From: Bradyrhizobium sp. WBAH42
Lineage (GTDB): Bacteria; Pseudomonadota; Alphaproteobacteria; Rhizobiales; Xanthobacteraceae
Direction: 5' to 3'
DNA: 64,000 bases
NCBI RefSeq assembly: GCF_024585265.1
Contig: NZ_CP036533.1
Span: forward strand, 8,221,881-8,285,880
Shown here: one piece after another, positions 1-9,334 of the stretch
Layout of the letters: every line of letters begins with the position of its first letter
Numbering within the stretch: position 1 is the first letter of the stretch
The notes under the pieces: model-generated
Database searches by the model: none
Told to the model about the DNA's origin: nothing
The model's input: only the letters and a program-made list of their open reading frames with translations
Translations under genes and position numbers: made by a program

Positions 1-41
1 TCAGGAAGAAGACGGAACGATCGTGACCTGCCACTGCATTT

Positions 42-217
42 TCATCCAGCGGCAGTTAGAGTCTCGGGGTTTTGTACGCCAAGTGGCGCGGATGGAGCAA
101 CGGACGATCGGCGGAGCTGGTCGGGGTTGCGCAGCCGATCGTCCGTTGCGGTGAGGTGGGCGGCGTAGGCCGCGGGGGTCAGGTATTTCAGCGACGAGTG
201 GGGACGCTGGAGATTGT
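42..217 (-). pseudogene. IS3-family transposase OrfB, C-terminal fragment
   Basis: The minus-strand reading has the OrfB C-terminus with [18 protein letters not shown] and ends ...NPETLTAAG, a usual end for this IS3 subgroup. Bases 91-217 are identical to 42883-43009 of the full copy at 42883-44028, but there the protein ends differently ([10 protein letters not shown]), so the two are separate insertions. A TGACCTGCC terminal motif at 24-32 may be the element's end. The fragment stops abruptly at 217|218, a block join. Confidence 0.75.
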
Positions 218-344
218 GCGCCGGGATCTGGCGCTGCGCTATGCCGATGGCTCCGCGCCAGCTCCCGTCGCTACCACCGCCCAACTGGGCAAATCCAATG
301 GCTTGAGCGAACTCAGAACTGGATAAAATCTGGGGGCAAGGTCA
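218..344 (+). repeat. 127-bp IS3 right-end segment, copy 1
   Basis: Encodes the last residues of an IS407-like IS3 OrfB ([13 protein letters not shown]...LRTG) and the terminal inverted repeat ending CTGGGGGCAAGGTCA. The same 127 bases occur at 20877-21003, 25631-25757 and 57825-57951. Only the last copy has the rest of the gene upstream. The other three start exactly at a block join. Confidence 0.85.
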
Positions 345-788
345 CACCCAACCAGAGGGTCGGCGGTCGGGGGGGGGCGTTGCATTTTGACGAACGCCTG
401 TGATTTAAACTCCCAAACTGGGGTGTCGGACCATTTGCCAGAACTCGCTGGTCATCAAGCGCATCTCGTGTCACAGTCAACTACCTGCTTAGGCAGTTGA
501 TCGAAGCGACAAACATAGGACAAATCGATGCCAAGGAATGCGTTTCCGCGTCGCTAAACACCTTCACATCTGTAGTTTTCAAGCGCGGGATCGAGGCGGG
601 TGGCTGGACGGACAAGCCGAGCGCTGGTGATTCCAGATGCATGCCATGGCTTGACGAGGGAACGCAATTTGCCGGCGAGAGCTGCCGTGTATTGACCCGT
701 TACGACGTTCGACCGAAGCATTTCGTTCTCGGGTTGACTAGGCGAACGGAGCCTGATGCTCCTGCAATTCCATCGCGCTGCCGAAGAC
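345..788. other. No supported gene
   Basis: Follows the IS3 end. Overlapping open frames on both strands have no recognisable protein and no clear ribosome binding site. Probably intergenic DNA of the symbiosis-island type. Confidence 0.4.
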
Positions 789-1010
789 ATGGAAATATGG
801 AGTGCGAACAGCGACGGCTATTCGTTCGTGATCAGCTTCCAGAGCCCGACTGGTCGTGGCTTCCGCGGAAGGTCGGGCTACGTCGCCTCGTGGCGTCCGC
901 TTGACCAGAGCCGTGGCTCGATCAGGATTCTCGGCTGGCCGCTCCAAAGCTTCGCTGAGGCCGAGAATGCGTGCAACAGTATGCTGAATTACCTTCGAGA
1001 CGTGAACTGA
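789..1010 (+). CDS. Small hypothetical protein (73 aa)
   Basis: I do not recognise a family. The ATG at 789 gives MEIWSANSDGYSFVISF...; an in-frame upstream start at 756 would add eleven residues. The composition (balanced charge, aromatic residues, one Cys) looks like a real small soluble protein, unlike the antisense frames with Arg/Ser-rich translations. No operon partner. Start uncertain. Confidence 0.4.
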   Translation: MEIWSANSDGYSFVISFQSPTGRGFRGRSGYVASWRPLDQSRGSIRILGWPLQSFAEAENACNSMLNYLRDVN

Positions 1011-1136
1011 TCCGCGCTCGCTGAGAATATGGAGCCTTGCCAAACGCCTCAGTCGCGAGCGCCGCCCAGGATACTCGATCGAATCTCACCGCTCACTCAT
1101 TATGCAAAAGGCGTTGGAGCAATATGCTGATAGCCG

Positions 1137-1676
1137 ATGCAGACGAAGTTGATCTTTAGGAATGGCAGTCGGGATGATGAGTTGTGTACAATGAGCAGCA
1201 GACAGCTTAAAGATGAGTGCGACGCCGAGGAAGCCGAGGCGATTGCCGCGGCACTTGACCTCACGCTCGATGAATTGAATCAAATCGAGTATACGATAAA
1301 CGAGATCGCCAACGACGATGGGCTGGTTTACGCATACGGCGTAGAAATCAAAGAAGGAGCCCCGCAGTACATCCTCGACAAGCTTGCGCCGCTGCCCTGG
1401 CGGGGCAACTTAGCGGTGATTCATGTGCGGGGATACGCCCACGACGCAGATCAAGAGGAAATTGAAATAGAGATGGCCAGGACGACCGTTTACAAAGTAA
1501 AGCTCTACAACATCGCTACAGATGAAGTGGTTATCTCCCGGCGCATGGCCACCTACGACGGGGCAGCCAAGATGGGAGGGTGGCCGGTTAAAGGGACGGG
1601 TCATGTAATTGAACTAGCTGACCTAGAACCCGGCGAGGAATGGACACCTCGCGATTTCGATCCGACCACGATATGA
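1137..1676 (+). CDS. Hypothetical protein (179 aa)
   Basis: An acidic soluble protein without membrane segments or a recognised domain. The N-terminal third is Glu/Ala-rich and helical (DECDAEEAEAIAAALDLTLDEL); the C-terminal half looks mixed alpha/beta and ends at EPGEEWTPRDFDPTTI. An internal ATG at 1191 (MSSRQLKDECDAEE) is an alternative start. No good Shine-Dalgarno sequence is visible for either. A convergent small gene follows at 1701. Likely a genuine gene of unknown role. Confidence 0.55.
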   Translation: MQTKLIFRNGSRDDELCTMSSRQLKDECDAEEAEAIAAALDLTLDELNQIEYTINEIANDDGLVYAYGVEIKEGAPQYILDKLAPLPWRGNLAVIHVRGYAHDADQEEIEIEMARTTVYKVKLYNIATDEVVISRRMATYDGAAKMGGWPVKGTGHVIELADLEPGEEWTPRDFDPTTI

Positions 1677-1700
1677 CGGTGCTCACGACTGAGCATCTGC

Positions 1701-2012
1701 TCATTTGGCTAGCGAAACACATTGCCGCTGTCTGGGTTGGGTTCGAAATCTTAACTGCCCGGTTGCCGATGTTTGCCCTGGGGCATCACGGAACTTGAAC
1801 GGTATTCCTAGCTCCTGCAGTTCGTTGTTGATCTTCGTGTAGTACTCCTTTTTCCGCTGCTTCCAATCAGATGTTAGATTGAGTTTTGTTATATCGTCGT
1901 CCGACATGCTTTGAATCGTCTTCTCTATTCCGTCGCCTTCAAAGAACACGTTTACGTTCAACAAGTCAGGAAAAGAGTGCGAGTAATCGCTGAATGCAGA
2001 GTATCCCTCCAT
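1701..2012 (-). CDS. Hypothetical protein (103 aa), convergent
   Basis: Starts at ATG 2012 (MEGYSAFSDYSHSFPDLLNV). Lys/Asp/Asn-rich composition and lower GC than its neighbours fit an accessory-region gene. The last 25 residues turn Gln/Arg/Thr-rich, so the natural C-terminus may be shorter or frameshifted. The IS66 element begins just beyond its start. No family recognised. Confidence 0.4.
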   Translation of the reverse strand: MEGYSAFSDYSHSFPDLLNVNVFFEGDGIEKTIQSMSDDDITKLNLTSDWKQRKKEYYTKINNELQELGIPFKFRDAPGQTSATGQLRFRTQPRQRQCVSLAK

Positions 2013-2078
2013 TGAGGACCGTCTTGTTTGACGAAGGCGAGCGCGGCAGGTCCTAGGGGGAATCCTAGGAGAAGCGCT

Positions 2079-2480
2079 ATGACGATTTCGCGGGCAGAGG
2101 TGATCACATCGGTCGAGCGGCGACGCCGGTGGTCGCGAGATGAGAAGGAACGGCTAGTTGCAGCATCGCTCGAGCCCGGAGCCACTGTTTCCGAGGTGGC
2201 TCGCATGGCCGGCCTTCATGTGAGTCAGCTGTTCAGGTGGCGCAAAGAGATTTGCAAGTACAGTGAGACGAGTATAGCTCCGTTCGTGCCGGTCGAGATT
2301 GGACCGTCTGTGCCGCCGCGGGATCTGACCGAGGCGCCGTTGACGACGGCGCCGGCGCGTCGGCGGAGGAGCCAGGGCATCATCGAGATTGATCTGGGTA
2401 GCGGACACCGCATCCGGGTCGATGGCGACGTTGATGGAGACGCGCTGCGTCGCGTTGTCGATGCCCTGGTGCGCCGATGA
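2079..2480 (+). CDS. tnpA: IS66 accessory protein TnpA
   Basis: First gene of an IS66 element. Residues 10-60 carry the helix-turn-helix of the Tnp_1/IS66 OrfA family ([21 protein letters not shown], then [20 protein letters not shown]). The C-terminus has the family's [18 protein letters not shown] tail. ATG 2079 is preceded by AGGAGA at 2068-2073, so it is preferred to the upstream in-frame start at 2028. The stop overlaps the tnpB start (ATGA). Needed with TnpB and TnpC for transposition, but TnpC here is broken. Confidence 0.9.
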   Translation: MTISRAEVITSVERRRRWSRDEKERLVAASLEPGATVSEVARMAGLHVSQLFRWRKEICKYSETSIAPFVPVEIGPSVPPRDLTEAPLTTAPARRRRSQGIIEIDLGSGHRIRVDGDVDGDALRRVVDALVRR

Positions 2481-2824
2481 TCCCGGTTCCGACAGGCGCG
2501 CGAGTGTGGCTCGCGACAGGCTACACCGATATGCGCAGAGGCTTTCCCTCGTTGGCACTCCAAGTGCAGGAGGTGCTGCACAAAGATCCGCTCAACGGTC
2601 ATCTGTTCGTCTTCCGTGGTCGCCGCAGCGATCTTGTGAAGATGATCTGGCACGATGGCCAGGGAGCATGCCTGTTTACCAAAAGGCTCGAGAGAGGAAG
2701 GTTCATTTGGCCATCGATTGCCGGTGAAACAGTAACGATCTCGCCGGCGCAGTTGAGCTATTTGCTGTCCGGGATCGATTGGCGCAACCCACAAGAAACT
2801 CAGCGTCCAACGCGGGTCGGATAG
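2477..2824 (+). CDS. tnpB: IS66 Orf2 protein TnpB
   Basis: 115-residue TnpB with the family hallmarks [40 protein letters not shown] and [15 protein letters not shown]. Overlaps tnpA by four bases, so translational coupling is likely. Length is normal. The role in IS66 transposition is known genetically but its biochemistry is not. Intact, unlike the downstream tnpC. Confidence 0.92.
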   Translation: MIPVPTGARVWLATGYTDMRRGFPSLALQVQEVLHKDPLNGHLFVFRGRRSDLVKMIWHDGQGACLFTKRLERGRFIWPSIAGETVTISPAQLSYLLSGIDWRNPQETQRPTRVG

Positions 2825-2869
2825 CGTTTTGTGGTTGGAATCTGCGGCTTGATCTGACTCAATGACCTC

Positions 2870-4112
2870 ATGATATCGAGGCCGGACGATCTTCCATCGG
2901 ACCTTGCAAGCGCCCTGGCAGCGTTGCAGGCTGAGCGTGAGGCGCGGCTGCGAGCCGAGGCGATGGCTGCCAGCGCGAGAGCTGAGCTGTCGGATAACGC
3001 GGCGCTGATCGCGCATCTCGAGTTGCGGATCGACAAGCTCAAGCGCGAACTGTACGGGCAGCGCTCCGAGCGCAACTCACGGCTGCTCGAGCAGCTGGAA
3101 TTGGAGCTCGAAGAACTCGTCACCACGGCGAGCGAGGATGAACTGGCCGCGCGGGCCGCGGCGGCGAAAGTCCAGAGCGTGCGCGCCTTCATGCGCAGGC
3201 GGCCGGCGCGCAAGCCCTGGCCGGATGATATCGAACGCGAGCGCGTCGTTATTGAGGCTCCAACGATCTGCGCCTGCTGCGGTGGGGCGCGCCTTGCGAA
3301 GCTGGGCGAGGATGTGACCGAGACCCTGGAGGAGATCCCGCGCCGGTTCAAGGTCATCGAGACGGTACGGGAAAAGTTCACCTGCCGCGATTGCGAGAAG
3401 ATCAGCCAGCCGCCAGCACCGTTCCATGGCATCGGTCCACAATTGCTGGCGACGTCGACCCGCAAAGGAAAGCGATGCCGATCACGCCGGCATTCTGCTT
3501 CGCCCATGCGCGGCGGGGCTTCTTCGAGCTGGCCGACATCGAGGAGAACGCCAGGGAAGGCAGCAAGGGCAAACCGGTCTCTCCGATCGCGCGGGAGGCG
3601 GTTAGACGCCTCGATGCGTTGTTCGAGATCGAGGGCGTGCCATCAACGGCCGCAGCGCCGACGAGCGCCGTGCCGTGCGCCAGGAGCGAAGCAAGCCGCT
3701 GCTCGACGACATGCACGCGTGGCTGCTGCTCGAGCGAGAAACCCTCTCGCGCTCCTCCGAGGTCCTGAAGCCCATCAACTACATGCTCAGGCGCTGGGCC
3801 GACTTTGCCCGATTCCTCGACGATGGCAGGATCTGCCTCAGCAATAACGCCGCTGAAAGAGCGCTACGCGGCATTGCCTTGGGAAGGCGCAACTGGACCT
3901 TCGCCGGCAGCCTGCGCGGCGCTGACCGCGCCGCCATCATGCTGACGATGATCACGACCTGTCGCCTGAACGACGTCGATCCCAAGGCCTGGCTCGCCGA
4001 CGTCCTAGCCCGTATCGCCGATCTTCCTGCATCGCGTCTGCAGGAACTGCTGCCCTGGGAATGGAAGCTTCTGCGCCAAGTGGGCAACCCCGACGATCAG
4101 CAAGCCGCCTGA
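2870..4112 (+). pseudogene. tnpC: IS66 transposase TnpC, internally deleted and frameshifted
   Basis: The N-terminal 200 residues are intact: a leucine-zipper-like helix (LAALQAEREARLRAEAMAA, IDKLKRELYGQRSERNSRL) and the Cys4 motif (ICACCGG ... FTCRDCEK). Near 3465 the protein jumps to FCFAHARRGFFEL in another frame, so about 180 residues with the first catalytic Asp residues are missing. A second frameshift near 3640 precedes LLDDMHAWLLLERETLS. The final segment holds the catalytic Glu region (NNAAERALRGIALGRRNW). Normal length is about 510-530 aa. The element can no longer move by itself. Confidence 0.88.
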
Positions 4113-4406
4113 TCCTTCACCCAACGCTGTCATACAGCTCGCCAGGCCCGCGCGCATGCGTCTATCAGGCGGCCTCCGTCGTATGTCGTATGCGTACAGT
4201 GCAGACGCGGCACCACACGCAACGACTCCGCTGGCTCGACACCAAGAAGCGAGGGTTGCTGCGCATCGAAGGAGGCGCCGGCGCTCCGCACGGTAGCAAC
4301 ACCGATCGGAGCGGCAGGTAGCTTGGTACAGAATGAGGTTTGGGAATCCGCACAGCCTAGCTGACTCACGCTATAGTAGGGACTCGCTCCACCGGTTGGG
4401 GGGCAT
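4113..4406. other. IS66 right end and flank, no gene
   Basis: Just after tnpC lies a likely right terminal region of the IS66 element (TATCAGGCGGCCTCCGTCG around 4163-4181). The rest up to the parS-like palindrome contains only short frames with unconvincing translations. Confidence 0.35.
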
Positions 4407-4424
4407 TGTTGTCAGCTGACAACA
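4407..4424. promoter_or_regulatory. parS-like palindrome upstream of repA
   Basis: TGTTGTCAGCTGACAACA is a perfect 18-bp palindrome. Its 16-bp core fits the GTTNNNNGCNNNNAAC pattern described for partition sites of repABC plasmids, the DNA bound by RepB. It lies 162 bases upstream of a repA remnant, which makes a partition role the best reading. Assignment is by pattern and context only. Confidence 0.6.
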
Positions 4425-4585
4425 GCAAGGCGATGCGCCCAACAAGCCGCTGCTTGCTGTTGGGTCCGCCATGTGGCGTTAAGAACTCGTTAACCCTTTA
4501 TTTCTTGCACCAATCATAGAATCGTGGCCATCTCTCAAAACGGAGGTCAGGCGTCTGACGCGCAGAAACCGTCTCGGGAAGGCAA

Positions 4586-4964
4586 ATGGCGATCTTAGCG
4601 GAAGATTCGGTTACGATGAGCGAGACTGCGTCTGCGCGGATCTCACGGCATGCCGGCATCCTTTCCGGCCAGCTTCGCTCGCTCGCCAAGACACTGTTCC
4701 CGCCTTCAGCAAGCAAATAGCTCCGGTCGTTCACCTCAGGGGAGGTTGCGCGAATTGCGGGTGTGTCGGATGGGTACCTTCGGCAGCTCTCTCTCGACGG
4801 ACTTGGACCGACCCCAGGGACGGGCCTTGGCGGACGCCGATCTTATACCTTGGGCCAGATTCATGAGTTGCGCGGGTATCTAGCCACCGCACGGCCGCGC
4901 GAAGCATTGGAATTTCTCCCGCGCCGGCGCCCAGGCGATAAGCTTCAAATTATCACCGTCCGTA
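4586..4964 (+). pseudogene. repA: repA of a repABC replicon, 5' part with amber codon
   Basis: Translation from ATG 4586 gives a RepA N-terminus: MAILAEDSVTMSETASARIS, then LSGQLRSLAKTLFPPSASK, an in-frame TAG at 4718-4720, then FTSGEVARIAGVSDGYLRQL, GGRRSYTLGQIHELRGYL and EFLPRRRPGDKLQIITV in the same frame. This is the winged-helix part of the partition ATPase RepA. The sequence stops just before the Walker A loop because a block join intervenes at 4964|4965. Full RepA is about 400 aa. Together with the parS-like site it marks a decayed plasmid replicon, or one contig end of it. Confidence 0.8.
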
Positions 4965-5218
4965 TTGCCGCATCTGCGAATGTTACCGTGATGGCGCCAT
5001 TGCCGATGACGATCCGATGTCGATTAATCGGTCGCGCCAGATGGCTTTCCCGGCTTGCTCGACGAGAGGGGCTGTGGTCGGGTCGGGCCCTAGGGCCCGA
5101 CCCGACCACAGCCCCTCTCGTCGAGCAAGCCGGGAAAGCCATCTGGCGCGACCGATTAATCGACATCGGATCGTCATCGGCAATGGCGCCATCACGGTAA
5201 CATTCGCAGATGCGGCAA
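4965..5218. repeat. 254-bp perfect palindrome made of two IS ends
   Basis: Bases 4965-5091 are the exact reverse complement of 5092-5218, with no spacer (centre CCCTAGGG). Each half equals the right end of the transposon at 29669-29795, encoding the transposase tail ...AIWRDRLIDIG. The length is exactly twice 127. It is best explained as two contig ends set head to head, not as a natural cruciform. Confidence 0.9.
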
Positions 5219-5883
5219 CACGGGGGTCAATATTGCAGGCCGAATGACAGCCAAGCTCATCCTCGAACTGCGCGCTGCCTGTCCGATCCCGAGCGCCGAG
5301 AGGCGCTCGGGATGACTACCGAGAACTCAGGACAACCTGCACATCATTTTGAAAAAGCTGTCTGGGCGATTTCATGTCTGAACGCGCTGTTCCTCTCGTC
5401 TAGGCGACTACGCTCCCTCATGGGCAGCCCTATGTGATCCACGTTTTCCCGGAAACGGCGGATGCGCGGTAAGCCCCCAAAAGGGACGTTCTGCATCCGA
5501 GCGAATGCGCCGGACCTGGTAAACCGCAGTAGGCCAATTCGGTCCTTCATAAGCGTAGTCGAAACCAACAAATGGAAGCCCAGGTCACCAGAACGCCTCC
5601 CGGTCTGCGTCAAGGAGAGGTCGCTGTCCGTCATTGAAGCAGGATAAGCTGAGCGCCAAAGTTGCGGAGAAGATGCTCGTCACGCATGACCTTTGTTAGC
5701 GGCCGAGGAATTCCGGCCTGATGCTTGAATTCCTCGCACGATCGTCAGGACCACCCATTGGTATCATCGCTTTACGAATTCCTCGACTGGAACAGGCTAG
5801 GCGAAGAGGTGCGAAAGATTGGAGCGGCTGTCGCCAGGCGGCGGCCGATGCGAGGCCGTCAATCGCGCAGCAATGTCCTAATC
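5219..5883. other. Effector upstream region; hairpin at 5286-5313
   Basis: No gene is supported. A 12-bp perfect stem (ATCCCGAGCGCC/GGCGCTCGGGAT) with a GAGA loop lies at 5286-5313, but no T-run follows, so it may be a REP-like or RNA hairpin and not a terminator. Short frames on both strands between 5340 and 5650 lack recognisable proteins. Confidence 0.4.
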
Positions 5884-5912
5884 TCGTCAGCTTTTCGAAA
5901 GGTTGCGGCTAC
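5884..5912 (+). promoter_or_regulatory. tts box (TtsI-binding site)
   Basis: TCGTCAGCTTTTCGAAAGG followed by TTGCGGCTAC matches the rhizobial tts-box pattern (GTCAGCTTNTCGAAAGCT then a CC/CTA-rich tail), differing mainly in the second half-site. It sits about 73 bases before the GTG of the long gene that follows, the usual spacing for flavonoid/NodD/TtsI-controlled type III secretion genes in Bradyrhizobium. Confidence 0.8.
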
Positions 5913-5984
5913 AACAATCCACAATCTGTTTCTTGCTAGACGTACCGATTGCTGTCGGGCCTATACAAACATGAGGAGAGCAGG

Positions 5985-8231
5985 GTGGATCCGGTTGACC
6001 CATTCTTCGATTCAGGAGCCTGGATGCGGGAGTACGCTGCCCTGCAAGAGCGGGCCGCGCAGCGAGGAGACAACCGAAGGGAGCACGGCGGTTTCGAACG
6101 GCAGCTGGAGGATTTGAGTCTCGATCCGTCAGATGAAAGCAACTCAAATTCGTCCAATCCGGCTCCCGCAGGACGTCGAGCAGTCCGGCGGGAGGATTTC
6201 GGCGGTTCGATGCGGGTGCCGCCGGACTCCACTTTTAGGGAGAGTGCGCTGGGCGGCACGCGGCGGAGCGTAGACATTCCCAGCTTCAAGCTTCCCGCTT
6301 CGGCGCAAGTGCCGCAGTCCAGCTTGCGAGATGATCTGTTCAGCAGCGCGCGCTACAGCTTTCCGGAGGCAGAGTCTGCCGCGTCGGCCAAGAGCGGAAA
6401 AGGCGGCGGATTATGGTCACGCTTCAAGTCGGGAATCGGCAAGGCTTTTGGCGGGAGCAGCAGCGAAAAGTACTCGCGCAACGCGGGGCAGGGGGATGCC
6501 TTTTCCACGAATCTTCGCATTGACTATGCTCGGCAGCCGGGCCGGACGCGCGCTGTCCCAGAGGAGGACGAGGCGCTAATAAGAGATTTCAGAAACAAGG
6601 CGGCGGGTAACCTCACCGACGGCACGATCAAGAATGCCGCAGCCGATTTGCGCCATTTGAGCGCGCGCCTGAGCACCGCTGGCAGGCCCTCAATTGCCGA
6701 TCGAATTCAACGGGAATCAGAAAACGCGCAGCAGGACAACCCGGAGGTGGAAAACCATCAGCTGGAAGCTGAGCTGGATGAGGATGTCGATACCTACGCA
6801 CAGGACAGAAGCAGACGCATCAAGGCGGCGTTGAAGAAGCTCCGTGAGGTCAGTGCCGGAAACGCTCTGGCGGCTGATCTCCGCCGACTGGCCCCCCACC
6901 GCGCGGACGCAACCCTCATCGACATGTGGTCGGCGGCGGAAAAGGCAGTGCACAGGATCGAGCCGGAGACGATCGACAGGCAAGCTCGCCGCATGTATAG
7001 GCTCAGTGAGTGGCTGCAAACGCATGATCGGCCGCCAATGGCTGGCAGACTTTCCACCCCAGCCCTTGAGCAGGATGTCGAGAAGTACAGGCGGGAAACC
7101 AAGGACGGCAAGATCAAGGCTGATCTAGTCAAGCTTGGCCAATACCAGCAAATCCGGGAGGCGAACAGGGCACTTGCATTGCTGCCTCCTGAGGATCCGG
7201 GCCAGCGTTCTTGGGAAGCCGCTCGACAGAGGCACTCACTGCAGGCGCCTCCTGCAACGCCAGCTACCCCGAGCGCGGGAGCCTGGGATTGGCTTGGCGA
7301 GCAGATCCACGGGCCCACAACATCGATGCGAGCGCCCAGCGATTGGCAGGCCGGTTCGTCGCAACAGCTTCCCGAAACCCCGGCAACGCCGAGCGCGGCA
7401 GCCCGGGATTGGCTTGGCGAGCAAATCCACGAACCCGCCTCACCAGTGCCAGCGCCGCACTGGGCCGCGCAAGCTCATCCGCCGCTCGAGCTTCCTGCTA
7501 CTCCGGCCACCCCCAGCCAGGGAGCCTGGGCCTGGCTTGGGCAGCAAATGCAAGAACCCGCACCGCCGTCATCGGTGAGGCCCCGATCGTCAAACATCTA
7601 TGGCGGTCTCGACTCCTTCGTTGATCTGGATCCACCCACGCCGCACGACTTGCGTGACGATGCGCGCTCTGCGCCAGCACCTGAATTTGCAGCCACCTCG
7701 TGGTTCGCAGGACCGCCGGGGCTGGCTCCGGAGCTGCGGGATATCGGACCGATCGTTGGCGCCGACTGGCGCCACGGCTCCAAGGCGGCTTCAGACGTGT
7801 TGATCGACGTATTGAGCAACATCAATCTGCTGCCAAACCAGTTCGGGCCAAGTCAGTTCGCGATCAATGGGGAGCACTATTCCGCGACTGTCGGGCCGGA
7901 AGGCCCCATGGATGTTCGCCTGATCCATCACCCGCGGGCTGGCGGGACCAACGAAGCTGGCCCATCGCAGCCCCTCTATCGTCCCCCGCAGATCGTCAGG
8001 GCCGCGCGACCCGACCAAGGTACAGTCGATCTTGGGTACTTGATTCGGGGCGGATGGGAGCACCGGGAGCGATTCTTGCCCGATTACCTTGTCCGCGTCC
8101 TTGAAGGCCAGCGCATCATGCCCGAAGTCGGGCGCCCGACCTATTTCGAGATCCGTGGAGTGCCTTATAGGGGCGAGTTGGTCGAAAGCGAGGGACGCCG
8201 CCGCGTTCGCGTCTATCCCGAACGTGGCTGA
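5985..8231 (+). CDS. Putative type III secreted effector with internal repeats (748 aa)
   Basis: GTG 5985 (MDPVDPFFDSGAWMREYAAL) follows GAGGAG at 5974-5979 and a tts box at 5884. The N-terminus is Ser/Asn-rich and disordered, as in secreted effectors. The middle has two related helical segments (DLRHLSARLSTAGRPSIADR and YRLSEWLQTHDRPPMAGRLS). Around residues 425-525 lie three repeats of about 41 aa with core PATPATPSAGAWDWLGEQIH (DNA period 123 bp, from about 7255, 7378 and 7501). The C-terminal 200 residues carry DVLIDVLSNINLLPNQFGPS and YFEIRGVPYRGELVE. The repeat style recalls NopD/Bel2-5-type effectors, but I see no C48 SUMO-protease domain. Function unknown; injection into the legume cell is inferred. 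Confidence 0.72.
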   Translation: MDPVDPFFDSGAWMREYAALQERAAQRGDNRREHGGFERQLEDLSLDPSDESNSNSSNPAPAGRRAVRREDFGGSMRVPPDSTFRESALGGTRRSVDIPSFKLPASAQVPQSSLRDDLFSSARYSFPEAESAASAKSGKGGGLWSRFKSGIGKAFGGSSSEKYSRNAGQGDAFSTNLRIDYARQPGRTRAVPEEDEALIRDFRNKAAGNLTDGTIKNAAADLRHLSARLSTAGRPSIADRIQRESENAQQDNPEVENHQLEAELDEDVDTYAQDRSRRIKAALKKLREVSAGNALAADLRRLAPHRADATLIDMWSAAEKAVHRIEPETIDRQARRMYRLSEWLQTHDRPPMAGRLSTPALEQDVEKYRRETKDGKIKADLVKLGQYQQIREANRALALLPPEDPGQRSWEAARQRHSLQAPPATPATPSAGAWDWLGEQIHGPTTSMRAPSDWQAGSSQQLPETPATPSAAARDWLGEQIHEPASPVPAPHWAAQAHPPLELPATPATPSQGAWAWLGQQMQEPAPPSSVRPRSSNIYGGLDSFVDLDPPTPHDLRDDARSAPAPEFAATSWFAGPPGLAPELRDIGPIVGADWRHGSKAASDVLIDVLSNINLLPNQFGPSQFAINGEHYSATVGPEGPMDVRLIHHPRAGGTNEAGPSQPLYRPPQIVRAARPDQGTVDLGYLIRGGWEHRERFLPDYLVRVLEGQRIMPEVGRPTYFEIRGVPYRGELVESEGRRRVRVYPERG

Positions 8232-9334
8232 AGAACCAAACTTGACTGCTTCCAAATGCTCGTCGGGCAGTTCGCGCGCGGCCTTCGCTCACGTCGCGCT
8301 TGATGGGCCATGGATCCAGTCGATGTAGATTGCAGAGGTGAGGCGTGACGTCGGCGATGGTGCTGGCGGTCGGTTTATCGTGCTACAACTCCAGTGCTCC
8401 TACTCAGACACGAGGTTGGTTTCGAAGACGACTGTCTCTCGACAACGCCGTGTGTACCCCGATCGATAGGGTCCCCTGCAACACTTACCCGAGGGTTCCT
8501 CCCGAGAGCTCTGCTCTGCGTCGAGCTCCCCTCGAGAACTGCTCCTCGTCAACAATAAACCCGGATCAACGAAAAATGAGAGCCAGGGGATTCTCCCATT
8601 GCCGTTGAACCTCGTCACGTAAGTCCTTTCGAGCTGCTGAAGCTCCTTTGAAGGGACGCCACATGGCAAGGGTATGGATTGTTGGTTCAGATGATCCAGT
8701 AGGCAGCGAAGCTGCTCTTAAGAAGCTGCTCTGGACCGACAAGGACCTGTCCTTCGTGGAGAGCCGACGGTGCGGGCGTATTATCCTGCCCACCCTGATG
8801 CTCCTCCAGCCGATTAGCCTCGTGCGGCGCGCGGTCCTGCACAGGGGAGCCATCGATGCGTGTCCGTCGGTATGGCGTCTTCGGGATTGAGTCCGGTTCT
8901 GTGGGGGAAGGATTGAGATTAGCGCGAGTGCGCCTTGGACGCACGATGGGCACGACGATCCCCCCGTCGAGCGAAAGGTCCGTAGATACTCTAATGCTTT
9001 AACGAGTCTGTTGCTATTAGCGTCCCCGCTGAACTCGCGCACGTCACCGTGGGGTCAGCGACTTCCCGTCTAGCCGAGCAACAATGCTTGGCTAGCGCAG
9101 ATGCGGCGGATCCTTTCAAAGAGCTCAAGTCCCTTGGGTCACGAGGAGGTCGTAGCAGAATGGCGGTTGCGACGATCAGAAGAATATCAACGTAGATAGC
9201 AACAGATTGAGCGCGTCTTTAGTCTGGGGAGTGTGCGTGATGCTTGTCGGGTTATGAATGTATGACAGTCCCACCCCTGCATATATTCCGGGAGCGAGAT
9301 GGGCGGTACTGTCCAGAATCTTTCGCACTTTTGA
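8232..9334. other. About 1.1 kb without a convincing gene
   Basis: Short frames occur on both strands (for example 8663-8890 plus, MARVWIVGSDDPVGSEAALK), but the competing translations are equally weak and none has a recognisable domain. Probably decayed accessory DNA between the effector and an IS256 remnant, whose terminal repeat (GTCCAGAATCTTTCGCA, 9311-9327) closes the region. Confidence 0.4.

Noticed and set aside
4965..5218. Long palindrome as a natural cruciform or replication origin next to repA
   Set aside because: Each arm is a known IS end and the arm length equals the 127-base overlap seen at all other joins.
5286..5313. 12-bp GC hairpin as a Rho-independent terminator
   Set aside because: No T-run follows on either side and there is no gene end nearby.
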